Positions 1-10,100 of a DNA stretch of 62,665 nucleotides are shown in pieces. The first letter of the stretch is position 1; each line of letters opens with the position of its first letter. The stretch is from JAWXCE01 sp034440495 (lineage in GTDB: Bacteria; Pseudomonadota; Alphaproteobacteria; Rhizobiales; Rhodomicrobiaceae). The notes beneath the pieces are model-generated. The model was not told the origin of the DNA and ran no database searches. It saw only the letters and a list, made by a program, of their open reading frames with translations. Position numbers and translations under genes: made by a program. Location: positions 1 to 62,665 of the forward strand of contig JAWXCE010000003.1 in assembly GCA_034440495.1 (NCBI GenBank), written 5' to 3'.

Positions 1-1424
1 CGATCCTGAAGGAAACCTACGGCATCATCATCTATCAGGAACAGGTGATGCAGATCGCGCAGGAGCTTTCCGGCTATTCGCTCGGCGAGGCCGATCTGCT
101 GCGCCGCGCCATGGGCAAGAAAATCAAGGCCGAGATGGACAAACAGCAGGCGCGGTTTGTCGATGGCGCGGTGAAGAAGGGCGTGGATAAGTACAAGGCG
201 GCTTACATTTTCGAGCTTGTCGCCAAGTTCGCGGGCTACGGCTTCAACAAGTCGCACGCAGCGGCTTATGCTCTGCTCGCTTATCACACCGGATATCTTA
301 AGGCCAACTATCCGGTCGAGTTTCTCGCGGCCACCATGACCTACGACATGGGTAACACGGACAAACTCTATCTGTTCGCGCAAGAGGCCAAGCGGCGGGG
401 CATTGCGGTCGCGCCGCCCTCCATCAACCACTCCGAACCTGATTTCCGGCCTGAGGATGGCGCGATTCGCTATGGACTCGCCGCGCTCAAGAACATGGGA
501 CGTGGGGCGGCCGAGCATTTGGCGGACGAGCGGCGCCGCGCGGGGCCATTCAAAACTGTGGGCGATTTCGCCGAGCGCATCGACCCTAAAATGGTCGGCA
601 AGCGCGGGCTTGAAACGCTGGTCTCGGCGGGCGCCTTCGACAGCGTTGAGCCAAACCGCGCGCGCGTTTTCGCCAACACCGAAACGCTGCTGGCACATTC
701 AGGGCGGCTGGCGGACGACCGCGCTGCCGGGCAATCGAGCCTGTTCGGTGGCGGAGGGCAATCCGAGCCGCTGAAGCTGCGCGCGGCGCCCGCTTGGGGG
801 CATCTGGAAACACTCACGCAGGAACTAGCGGCTGTCGGCTTCTATCTCTCTGGCCATCCGCTCGATGAATACGCCGAAATCCTGTCGCGCCTTAACGTGC
901 TGCGCTGGGTGGAGTTTGAGGCGAAAGTGAGATCGCAAGGGGGGGCGGAGGCGCGGCTTGCCTGCACCGTCACCAGTCATCAGGAGCGCAAATCCAAAGC
1001 GGGCAATAAATTTGCCTTCACCGGCTTCTCCGATCCAACGGGACAATTCGAAGCTGTGGTGTTCTCCGATACGTTGGCGTTTAGCGGCGATCTGCTGGAG
1101 CCGGGCAAGGCCGTGCTTGTTGTCGTGGATGGCGAACTGGACGGCGAGAACATCAAAATCCGTGCGCTGGCGATCCAAAGCCTCGATAAAGCTATAGGTC
1201 GCGAAAGCGCCGGGTTCGAGGTGCGGGCGGACGCGAGTTTGCGCGTCGATGATTTCTGCAAGCTGCTTAAAAAAGACGGGTCGAGCTTGATTAAGCTGCG
1301 TCTCAGCCTGGGGGATGCGGGCCGTGAGGTTGAGCTTTCACTGGGCGGCGGCTTCGACCTCAGCCCCAAAAATGCGGGCGCGCTGAAATCTCTCCCCGGC
1401 GTGCTGGAGATAGAGCGGTTATAG
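1..1424 (+). CDS. dnaE: DNA polymerase III subunit alpha, C-terminal part (5' truncated by window)
   Basis: Catalytic subunit of the replicative DNA polymerase. The reading frame is open from base 3 and ends at TAG 1422-1424, giving about 473 residues. It starts in the fingers region (YGIIIYQEQVMQIA), passes through the helix-hairpin-helix segment (GYGFNKSHAAAYALLAYHT, YPVEFLAATM) and reaches an OB-fold of the tRNA_anti type (LACTVTSHQERKSKAG..FAFTGFSDPTGQFEAVVFS). The PHP and palm domains lie upstream of the window. An internal ATG at 45 opens the visible frame, but homology runs upstream of it, so it is not the start. The next gene begins 131 bases downstream and is unrelated. Confidence 0.95.
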   Translation, partial: ILKETYGIIIYQEQVMQIAQELSGYSLGEADLLRRAMGKKIKAEMDKQQARFVDGAVKKGVDKYKAAYIFELVAKFAGYGFNKSHAAAYALLAYHTGYLKANYPVEFLAATMTYDMGNTDKLYLFAQEAKRRGIAVAPPSINHSEPDFRPEDGAIRYGLAALKNMGRGAAEHLADERRRAGPFKTVGDFAERIDPKMVGKRGLETLVSAGAFDSVEPNRARVFANTETLLAHSGRLADDRAAGQSSLFGGGGQSEPLKLRAAPAWGHLETLTQELAAVGFYLSGHPLDEYAEILSRLNVLRWVEFEAKVRSQGGAEARLACTVTSHQERKSKAGNKFAFTGFSDPTGQFEAVVFSDTLAFSGDLLEPGKAVLVVVDGELDGENIKIRALAIQSLDKAIGRESAGFEVRADASLRVDDFCKLLKKDGSSLIKLRLSLGDAGREVELSLGGGFDLSPKNAGALKSLPGVLEIERL

Positions 1425-1555
1425 CTCCACTGTTTACTTTACGCACTGGAAAGCGGAAGTCTTGAAAAGGCATACCCTTTTTCGGTTTGACAGGGCAAAG
1501 ATTCTGCCGTAGTCGAGAAGTAGTCTATTGTTTCCAATAGTTCAGGCCGTTAATT

Positions 1556-4426
1556 GTGCTGATTGCGACCGCGACAAAAGTTATACGAGGTGAGATTGTT
1601 TCGCTCATCTCTCAATTGAGAGTTTTGGCGTCGCGTCAGGAGCGGCAATATACTACAATAAAGAACGCCATTGCTTCGAGTTTCGACCGCCAGTTTTATT
1701 TGTCATCCTATCCAGACGTCGCCGAAGCTGGCACTTGCCCACTCGATCATTATGTGCGCTACGGCTGGCGGGAAGGCCGCGACCCATCGCCGACATTTTC
1801 AACTTTGAAATACATGTCGCGCTATGCGCAATCTGCTTCGTCGGCGTCGAACCCGTTTTATCATTTCCTAAATTCGGAAAATCCTCACGCTCGCATCAGG
1901 CTCGGTGTCGCCACTCGATCACTACGAGGACGGTTTTTGTCGGCTGTGGAGCTGAACCACAGCCAGGTCTCCGGCTGGGTCATCGACAAGCGGGATTTTC
2001 GCGGGGCGCCTCTAGTCTCGCTTGTGATCGATGGCGAGGAATATGCGCGAACCTTCGCCACAGGCGGGCGCGCCGATCTGCTTCGGCTGGGCGCGCGTGG
2101 CAACACCGGCGGATTTTCTTTCAGCCTGCCGCTTATGGAGGCCGCTGCGGAGGTCACAGTTTCCGTGCGCTGCAACGGCCAGGACTTGAGCGGCAGCCCG
2201 TTCAACATGATAGCGGGCGCTGGCGTGCAGTTGACCTACCCACGCGCCCGCCCGTCCGCTGCGCAAAGCGCCGCTGGCGTTGCGATTGTCGTACCGGTCT
2301 ATAACGCTTTTGACGAAACTGCGGCGTGTATCCAAGCCGTCTTGCGCCACACCTCGGCAAGCGACGTGCGGCTTATCCTCATTGACGACGCCAGCACAGA
2401 TAAGCGAATAAAGCCGTTGCTCGCGGCCCACGCCGCATATGAAAACGTCTACATTTTGCTGCGCGATAACAATTTGGGCTATACCAGAACCATTAACGAG
2501 GGTATCGCGCTGGCAGGCCGCCGTGATGTGGTGTTGCTCAACTCGGACACCTGTGTCGGTCCGCGCTGGCTACAAAATTTGCAAACAGCGGCTTATAGCG
2601 GCGAAAGGGTTGGCACGGTGACGCCGATCTCGGATAACGCGGGCGCTTTTTCCGCGCCGGAAGCAAACGTCGTCAACGACCGCCCATTGCGTTTCAGCGA
2701 GATGGAATATCAGCGCGCGGTGACGCAGGGGGCGGGCGCATTCTGGCCGGAGGCGCCGACCGGAAATGGCTTTTGCCTTTATATAAAGCGCGCGCTGCTC
2801 GACGCTGTAGGCTCTTTCGACGCTGCCGCATTTCCGCGCGGTTACGGCGAGGAAAACGATTTTTGTATGCGGGCCTTGCGGGCAGGATGGCTCAACATCA
2901 TCGATGACCGCACGCTTGTTTACCATCGCGGCTCCGCCAGTTTCGGCGCGGCGAGAACAGCGCTGCAGGTGGCGGGGCGGGCGGCAATCGACGAGATGTA
3001 TCCTGAATTCAAACCGCTGGTGACTGAATTCCAGGAGGCGGCGGGCATATCGACGGCGCGTTGGCGGGTCAGGCGGCTGCATAACGCCGCGCCGGACATT
3101 GCCGCAAAAAGCCGGGGCAAGCCGCGCATTTTGTTTGTGACATCAACCACAACTGGCGGCACGCCGCAAACCAACGCCGATCTGATGCGCGCCATCAGCG
3201 ACGGTTATGAGCCGTGGCTGCTGAACTGCAACGCACGCGTGGTGACGCTTTCGCGTGCTCAGGGTGAACCTGAAATCGTGCGATCGCATATGCTGGGCGA
3301 GCCTCTCACAATCGCTGCCCACGTGTCCTCAGAATATGAGGCCATCGTCTCGGACTGGCTGCTGCGTCACGCTATCGAGCTTGTGCATATCCGCCATTTG
3401 GGCTGGCACAGTCTGAACCTGCCTCGCCTTGCGCGTGAGCGTGATATCCCCGTAGTCTTCTCGTTCCATGATTATTACGCCATTTGCCCGACGGTGAAGC
3501 TGCTGGATGAAACCGGCACTTTTTGTGGAGGAAACTGCACGGCGACAGTCGGGGATTGCCAACCCGATTTATGGCGCGGCGGATCGGCGCCGCCGCTTAA
3601 GCACCGCTGGATTAACCAGTGGCGCGCTATGTTCGCCACTGCTCTCACCGAATGCGACGCCTTCGTGACCACATCGCCGCGCGCCAAGGCGCTTTTTTTG
3701 CAAACCTTTCCGGACCTGGTGGAAAAACCTTTCGCCGTCATTCCCCATGGGCGCGATTTTCCCGCGCTGATACCACCGGCGCGCGCTCCAAAAGCAGGCG
3801 AACCAGTTCACATCCTCGTACCGGGCAATATCTCCAGCGCCAAGGGCCGCGACGTGATCGAGAGGCTTGCGCAACGGGATCGGGAAGGGCGGTTCCGCTT
3901 TCATATCCTCGGCGCAATCCATCCACCGATCGATCATCCAAACGTTATTTTTCACGGCCCATACGAGCGAGAGATGTTCGCCGAGCGCGCTGGTGTGTGT
4001 GGCGCATCGATGGGCGCGGTGTTTTCGCTGTGGCCCGAAACCTATTGCCATACACTTAGCGAACTCTGGTCTATCGGCCTTCCGGTTATCGGCTTCGACT
4101 TTGGCGCAGTGGGAGAGCGCATCGCGGCGCATGGGGCAGGGTGGCTTGCGCTCCACGATGACATCGACGCGTTATATCAAGCCATGTGCGCTATCGCCAA
4201 TGATGCTGCTGGCTTTGAGGCGCGGCTTGCTGAAGTAAGTGCGTGGCAAGAGGGGGAGGGCCACCGCAACACGTGCAACGAAATGGCGTCGAAATATATC
4301 AGCCTTTACGATAGGGTTTTAGAAGACCGCAAGGCGTTTGCCCTTCCGATGCCTCCAGCGAAAGCCTTGGTAACCATCGAAACTGTGGCGAACAGGTCAA
4401 ATGTCCTGAGTGCGGCACCATGCTGA
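1556..4426 (+). CDS. Bimodular glycosyltransferase (GT2 plus GT-B/GT4-like)
   Basis: A 956-residue protein starting at GTG 1556. The N-terminal module (residues about 45-110: FDRQFYLSSYPDV, LDHYVRYGWREGRDPSP) is the short repeat often found at the front of large surface-polysaccharide glycosyltransferases. Residues about 240-480 are a GT2 (GT-A) fold: VAIVVPVYNA, LIDDAS, the nucleotide-sugar motif LNSDT, and GYGEENDFCMRALRAGW. Residues about 520-930 are a GT-B fold: ILFVTSTTTGGTPQ, FSFHDYYAICP, AVIPHGRDF, and the donor-site region FSLWPETYCHTLSELWSIGLPVIGF. It probably adds two sugars during glycan assembly. A TTGACA element at 1487-1492 may belong to its promoter, but the -10 is poor. It overlaps the next gene by 7 bases, which suggests translational coupling. 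Confidence 0.88.
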   Translation: MLIATATKVIRGEIVSLISQLRVLASRQERQYTTIKNAIASSFDRQFYLSSYPDVAEAGTCPLDHYVRYGWREGRDPSPTFSTLKYMSRYAQSASSASNPFYHFLNSENPHARIRLGVATRSLRGRFLSAVELNHSQVSGWVIDKRDFRGAPLVSLVIDGEEYARTFATGGRADLLRLGARGNTGGFSFSLPLMEAAAEVTVSVRCNGQDLSGSPFNMIAGAGVQLTYPRARPSAAQSAAGVAIVVPVYNAFDETAACIQAVLRHTSASDVRLILIDDASTDKRIKPLLAAHAAYENVYILLRDNNLGYTRTINEGIALAGRRDVVLLNSDTCVGPRWLQNLQTAAYSGERVGTVTPISDNAGAFSAPEANVVNDRPLRFSEMEYQRAVTQGAGAFWPEAPTGNGFCLYIKRALLDAVGSFDAAAFPRGYGEENDFCMRALRAGWLNIIDDRTLVYHRGSASFGAARTALQVAGRAAIDEMYPEFKPLVTEFQEAAGISTARWRVRRLHNAAPDIAAKSRGKPRILFVTSTTTGGTPQTNADLMRAISDGYEPWLLNCNARVVTLSRAQGEPEIVRSHMLGEPLTIAAHVSSEYEAIVSDWLLRHAIELVHIRHLGWHSLNLPRLARERDIPVVFSFHDYYAICPTVKLLDETGTFCGGNCTATVGDCQPDLWRGGSAPPLKHRWINQWRAMFATALTECDAFVTTSPRAKALFLQTFPDLVEKPFAVIPHGRDFPALIPPARAPKAGEPVHILVPGNISSAKGRDVIERLAQRDREGRFRFHILGAIHPPIDHPNVIFHGPYEREMFAERAGVCGASMGAVFSLWPETYCHTLSELWSIGLPVIGFDFGAVGERIAAHGAGWLALHDDIDALYQAMCAIANDAAGFEARLAEVSAWQEGEGHRNTCNEMASKYISLYDRVLEDRKAFALPMPPAKALVTIETVANRSNVLSAAPC

Positions 4427-6801
4427 ACGGCCACGACGATAGCACGGACGTGACCGGATGCGCAGTCGTTGCGCGTGCGTTGCTGGGTTTCGGCGAGGCA
4501 ACGGCCAACGCCGCCGCAACTGAACTTCACGACCGTTTAAGCTATTTATCTGCAGCCGATCAGGCGACTTTTGGTCTGGCGATAAGAGCGTCGCAAGCTC
4601 AGGCGTTTGAACTCTCATTAAGCTTGTATGAAAACTGGGCGAACGACCGATCTGTGCTCGATGCCGCGACAAAAGCGAAATTTCTGGCCGAGGCGCCGCT
4701 TTTGATTCGGCAATGGATTGAGCAGCCGCAGAATTTCCGAGACGAGAGCTCCGGCGGGCAAAGCTTCATTCGGCTTCAAGATTACGCCAACCCCCGAGCG
4801 CTAGAGTCGGCTTTGTTGTCTGATCTGCAGACCGGGGTCGAATTGTCAGCATTAAATGCGTTACATCGTGCGCTTAGCGTCGTCGCCATCCCTCAAAGCT
4901 ATCTGTTTTTTTTTGGCGGGGATAGCGAGCGCAGATTTGGCTTTTTCGATGCATTTTTCATTTATTTAGGATGGCGGCTCAAGACGGAGGAGTCGCTCGC
5001 GCGCGTGATCTTCGCGCCTTTGGAAAGCTTGAAAAACGCATCGATTAATGAGAGCGCGTTCTCTGACGCCCTTTTCGACGACTGCACGTCGATATCGCAG
5101 CGTTTCGACCGGATTATCAAGAAAACCAGCAATATCCTGTCTGCCGATGTTGCGCAGGAGTCGTGGGCACCGTTCACGCCCGACCCCAATGAAACCCGGC
5201 GCATGATTTTTTTCGATTTGATGGACACCATCGCGGACGCAAATGGCACGCCCAAGCCTGTACTCGGCGCCGCCTTTGAAGCGCTGGAATATAATGTGCG
5301 CTCTCCGTCGCTCATTGAAAAAGCCTTAATCAAAGTCCAAGCCCAGTATAACGAACTGCGAAACTTCCTTACCCATTTGGCTCCGGCGGATAGTGACGCC
5401 CGTTCAGCGCTCGCCGCAATCGAAAACGGCGACCTAGCGGGCGTTCTAGTCAGGCTCGCGCCGCACGATCAGACCACGGCCGATGCCCCTGCTAAAGCAA
5501 CGATCCGGGGCTTGGCGTATGCCATTCTGGGGGAAAACAAAGCCTCGATTCGTGAGTTTCTGACGGCGTTCAAACTAACTCCCGACACAGAGATAGATCA
5601 GAAAATCACGTGTTTTCAGCGGGTTATCGATCAGCTGATGCAAGCCGCCGAGCACGCCGAAGATGCAAACTTAGTGGAGGAGGCTGCAAAGCTCGTATGG
5701 ACGTTCGAGCGCCGCTTCCACCGCCGCACTGACACCGCGCGTTGGGCCAAAGTTAAGCTCCAAGGTGCGCAAGCACTGATGGTTATGGGAGACATTTCTT
5801 ATCGCAAACTGATTTACCAAAAAGCCCAACAGCAATATGAGATCGTTCTGGGGACTCTGACATTCGAGAAACACCCCGATCTGTGGCTTAACGGCTCAGC
5901 GAATATGGCGCGTGTGCTTATAATTTTGAGCGAGCGCGACAAAAGCGCCGACCTGTCCAAACAAGCTCTTGATATTGCCCGCGATATCGAAACGAAATGC
6001 GTCGGCTATCCAAACGACAATGGGCATCGAGACCGTTGTCTCTTGCTAGCGAAGTGCGAACGCGCGCATAGCGCATTATTGAACGACGCCGATATGCGAC
6101 GGTCGAGCGCCTCCATGTATGAGCGCGTTCTGGGAGAATATGCCGACACCCCGCCATTTGAGCGAGCGGAAATATTGGGAGAGCTTGGCGCTGCTTATCA
6201 ATCGCTTATGGGTGGGGACGGGACTTCAGACATCTCGGCAAAAGCCCTGATTGCGTATGAACGGGCGCTGACGGTTATGGTTTTGGGGGTGGCGCCGGAG
6301 GCAGCGCCGCTGCTTTCTAGCGTCGCCACTCTGTATTTTGCGCGCCGAGGCGAGCGGGCTGGCGTTCTACAGGTTAACATGGCGCGCGACGCATACACAT
6401 TAGCTCGGTCGATTTTGATAGACGCAGGCTCGCCTATGCAATTCGGCGTGGAGCGAGGTCTTGGTAAAGCGCTTGCCTGGCTAGCGTCGGCAACCAAGAA
6501 GCGGCGAGATTTCATAGAGGCGGCTGAGGCTTTGGAGCGTGCTCTTAGCTTGTGCAGTCGGGAGGCGAGAGGATTGTTTTGGGCAAGTATACAGCATGAG
6601 ATTGGCTTAAACTATTTGGCTTTCGCCGCGCAGCATGACGACGTTTACGCCGCAAGCCGGGCCGTCGATGCGTTCGATGAGGCTCTTCTGGAGCGAACCC
6701 TGCCAACGTATGAGGCGCTGTGGAGGCAATCCAGCCTTGAGCAAGATAAGGCGCGTAAGATACTGGATGCTCTAACTAGCCAGCGGCGCGCCGCAATATG
6801 A
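4420..6801 (+). CDS. Unrecognised 793-aa protein, helical repeat (TPR-like) C-terminal half
   Basis: No family recognised. ATG 4420 overlaps the upstream stop by 7 bases, and the stop TGA forms an ATGA overlap with the next small gene, so it sits inside a coupled operon. The first ~250 residues hold an aromatic stretch (SYLFFFGGDSERRFGFFDAF, FIYLGWR) that looks like a folded domain and not a membrane span. From about residue 350 on the sequence is mostly amphipathic helices of irregular TPR or solenoid character (AIENGDLAGVLVRLAPHD, AKLVWTFERRFHRRTDTA, KLIYQKAQQQYEIVLGTL). There is no signal peptide. The base composition looks less GC-rich than the neighbouring housekeeping genes. It may be a scaffold or an accessory subunit for the flanking glycosyltransferases, but that is inferred from position only. 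Confidence 0.8.
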   Translation: MLNGHDDSTDVTGCAVVARALLGFGEATANAAATELHDRLSYLSAADQATFGLAIRASQAQAFELSLSLYENWANDRSVLDAATKAKFLAEAPLLIRQWIEQPQNFRDESSGGQSFIRLQDYANPRALESALLSDLQTGVELSALNALHRALSVVAIPQSYLFFFGGDSERRFGFFDAFFIYLGWRLKTEESLARVIFAPLESLKNASINESAFSDALFDDCTSISQRFDRIIKKTSNILSADVAQESWAPFTPDPNETRRMIFFDLMDTIADANGTPKPVLGAAFEALEYNVRSPSLIEKALIKVQAQYNELRNFLTHLAPADSDARSALAAIENGDLAGVLVRLAPHDQTTADAPAKATIRGLAYAILGENKASIREFLTAFKLTPDTEIDQKITCFQRVIDQLMQAAEHAEDANLVEEAAKLVWTFERRFHRRTDTARWAKVKLQGAQALMVMGDISYRKLIYQKAQQQYEIVLGTLTFEKHPDLWLNGSANMARVLIILSERDKSADLSKQALDIARDIETKCVGYPNDNGHRDRCLLLAKCERAHSALLNDADMRRSSASMYERVLGEYADTPPFERAEILGELGAAYQSLMGGDGTSDISAKALIAYERALTVMVLGVAPEAAPLLSSVATLYFARRGERAGVLQVNMARDAYTLARSILIDAGSPMQFGVERGLGKALAWLASATKKRRDFIEAAEALERALSLCSREARGLFWASIQHEIGLNYLAFAAQHDDVYAASRAVDAFDEALLERTLPTYEALWRQSSLEQDKARKILDALTSQRRAAI

Positions 6802-7052
6802 AAGACGAAAGTATCGCCATGGTGGTAAGTTTCCCCACGTCCGCACCAGTTGTCGCCGGTGATCGCGCCAATCTGGTTCAACGTATCGCAGCCAACGCGG
6901 CGGAACGGCGGCAGTTGATGATTGAAGCCCTTGGTGGCGACGCCTCGGACACGTTAAAGTTTATCGAAAAAGGTATGCCGCAATCCCTCCTGTTCATGGT
7001 CGAGATCATCCCGCTCACCACAAGCTTTGTATGCACGAGCCGCAAAATGTAA
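6798..7052 (+). CDS. Small unrecognised protein, 84 aa
   Basis: A short gene whose ATG (6798) overlaps the preceding TGA as ATGA, the standard arrangement for reinitiation in an operon. It ends at TAA 7050-7052. The sequence has a helical middle (NLVQRIAANAAERRQLMIEA) followed by a hydrophobic patch (GMPQSLLFMVEIIPLTTSF). There is no signal peptide or known motif. No function can be assigned. The coupling to the 793-residue gene is the main reason to accept it as real. Confidence 0.6.
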   Translation: MKDESIAMVVSFPTSAPVVAGDRANLVQRIAANAAERRQLMIEALGGDASDTLKFIEKGMPQSLLFMVEIIPLTTSFVCTSRKM

Positions 7053-7064
7053 AGAAAACTGCGC

Positions 7065-7092
7065 TTGATGTTGGGCCGCAGCCTGATATATT
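7065..7092 (+). promoter_or_regulatory. Possible housekeeping promoter inside the glycan island
   Basis: TTGATG at 7065-7070 and TATATT at 7087-7092 are separated by 16 bases. They lie in the only gap of more than 50 bases (7053-7122) within the co-directional gene run. The predicted transcription start is about 20 bases upstream of the GTG at 7123. Match by eye only. Confidence 0.3.
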
Positions 7093-7122
7093 TAGTATAC
7101 TAATTGATTTAAGGTTTCCCAA

Positions 7123-10100
7123 GTGTTGATGCAGATTATTTTGCCGCAAACAGATGACCTTCTGCTTACTCCATTACATGCCGAAGATATAATAGCGATC
7201 TACATGCTACTGCTTAAGCGACGGCCTAGTCAGCGCGATATCGACGCGCGGCGCGGTGTCGCGTTCGGCGACGAAATTGTGCGTGTCATGCTATCTCATG
7301 AGTTTAGCGCGCATCTTGCTGCGTGCAGTGATAACGGCACCAACACCGCCGCGTCGCGGGAGATCACGGATCGATTTTTAAAAGAGACGGTCGCTTTTTT
7401 TCGCCTCATGAACGGTGGCCAGATGAACCGTAGCCAGTCCGGCGCTTATCCAGTTAACGCGCTTGGACGATGGGATTTCACGATAGCAAGCATCTTCTGC
7501 GGCGCGCATCCGCCCGCCCGCATTTTCAGTCCAGTCTGGCAAGCGCGTTATGACGCAAATTCGGTTGCTAGCTTAAGCGGCATCCAGTCGGCGATAGCAA
7601 AAATTGCGCATGAATTTACAGAGCATTTTTCCGATTACCCTGCATTGAACTTCGTTGCCGCGCAGGGCGCCGATACGAATAATTTGTGCGAACTGATCCT
7701 TGGCCGGGCAGAGGGAGATCAGAGCGAGACCTCGGTCATTCAATATTTCGGGCTTGGCGGTGCAGCGATCCGGTTGTTGTCGCAGCCAGAGTTTGAAACA
7801 GGCGTTATCGAAGCGCTCTTGAACGATGCGCCTTTGCCACATGACGTCAACGGGGTGAAATTGAGCGCCGCAAAGCTGCGCTTCGCCGCGGCTCTGCTTG
7901 GCAAAGCGGGTGTGCAAAGTAAGCAAATTCTCGAAGCGTCTAAATGGTCGCAACTATGGGGTCTGTTGCTCGGCGATGGGCGTGTGCGCGCACTTCTCGG
8001 GACGAAAAAGGGAAGCGCTGAACAGGAGTTGCTGAAAGAGCGTGCGGCCATCGCGGCGACTATTGGCGTTAAAGCGCCTCAAACGGGCTGCATTTGCGCG
8101 GCGTCTGTGGGTCTAGACGGGCATGTGGCTGGATCGTTTCGCCTTTATGGGCTTGCGCCGGAAGAGGTCAACATCGTCGCCACATGCGGCGAAGACATGA
8201 AGGTGCTAACGGATGCGCCGCTCGCTTCTCTGCTTTCCGGGGTCAGCGAAAATACGTTTAGACTGAAAGCTGACGTTCACATCAAAGGCGCGCACGAAAC
8301 GCTTCGTTTCACGCTCACTTACGGCGGGCGCACCATTGGCCCCGCGTTGAGTTTTTCGCTCGAGCTGTTGCGCAAGTCCCGGGCGGAGGCGCTTGCGAAA
8401 GCGCGCTGGCTCGTCTCCAAAGGGCGGATTGCCGATGCAATTGCGCATTATGAAAGCCTTATCTTTTCGCGCGCACTAGAAGGTGCGGCTTTTTGGGATC
8501 TCGCCGATCTTTATTTCCGGCTAGGAATGCCGGAACGGGCCTTTTCCGTGTGCCGTGAGGGATTGGCGTCGTTCCCAGAGTCTGCCGAAGGGCTTATAAC
8601 TCAGGGCCGTTTATTTGCCGGGGCTAGTCAGAACAAGAAAGCATCAGCCTGCTTCGACCGCGTCCCACAAACGCTTTTGAGCCGTGAACTTTCGATAGCC
8701 GCAGCGTTTGTCAGATGGCGGCAAAACCATGCGACTGCTGCTGCTTCAGGACAATTCACAAGACTACGTCATGTTTTCGCCGTGAGAGGCCGCGAACAGA
8801 TTCCGCCGGAATTCCCGGAAAGCTTGGATGAGGTGTCCAAAGCCGTGGCGAGCTTGCTGGTGAAATTATCGGCACAAAGGGGTGCGGTTGACGTTTACGG
8901 CGTGGCGAGGGGTTTGACAGAAGCCGAGTTGAAGCTGTGGGCTATCGCTTCGCTTCAAACCATGCTCGACCTTTTCTATACACCGGCTGAGATTGAAGCC
9001 TATCTGGATTGGGCAGTAAGCGCGAAGTTTATCAGCGAACGCGAAGTCCTTGACGTTTTTGAGCGCAATAAGCAGTTGCACAGATTGCTTCCAGCGCTGG
9101 CGCACATGGATGCGGCAAAGGTTCAAAAGACCGATTTGGCGATCGCGTCACTCAGACTTCTAGAGTATGGCGGGCTATACGACCGGGCAGTCGTTTTCGC
9201 CGGACGTGCAATCGAGTTGAGCGGTGGCGAGGACGCAGGCGTTCTCATCACATCCGCGAAGGTCGCTCAGCGCGCCCGACACAAAGAGCAAGCCGTCAAA
9301 TTGTATCAGCAGGCGCTTACGCTCCGGCCCTACGACGTGGATATTTTAGACAACGTGATCGCAGCGGAGATCGACCTTGTCACCCATTCGCCTCTGCGCT
9401 CCATGGAGACCCTTCAACAAAATTTAAAAGCGCTTAACGACCGGGCCTGTGCTGACATGCTTGCACAGCCGGGCAGCACCGAAGCGAGGGTGCGCCTGGC
9501 GCGTCTGTTCTCTGCCCGCATGCAATATCATGAAGCGCTGGCGATCCTCGATGACCTGGTCGTAAGCCACCCCGAAAACCTCGATTTCATCGCGGAGCGC
9601 CTGAAGGTCAGCGAGCGTCTGGAGGACGGTGAGCGGATAGTGGCCGACGCCACCCGGATGCTTAAGACTCGCGATGAGGTTAAGTTTTCACTCGCGCTGG
9701 TGAAGGGTCTGCGTCGCCTTGACCGCATTGCCGAGGCACAGGCGGTGCTGGAAAGACATCTCGACGGCGGCGACGTGAGTATTGTGGCCGAACATGTGCG
9801 CAACTTCTTTTTTCAGGGGCGCTTTATTGAAGCGGTCGAGATGGGAGATAAGCAGCTAGAGCAGTTCCCGGCAAATCTTGAACTGAGGCTTTACGTCTGT
9901 GTCGCCTGTCTGGAACTCGGCCTGATCGACCGCGCCGCCGACCACGCCGCCATAATGCGCGCCAACGGCGGCGACACCCGCTTTCCATACGATATGCCGC
10001 TGCTGAACTATGCAATCCTATTCGCAAAGGAAACGCCAGACAAAGCCTTAGTCCCGCTTAATTCGCTCTATAATTCGCTTGGCTGCCAATCCATTCAATC

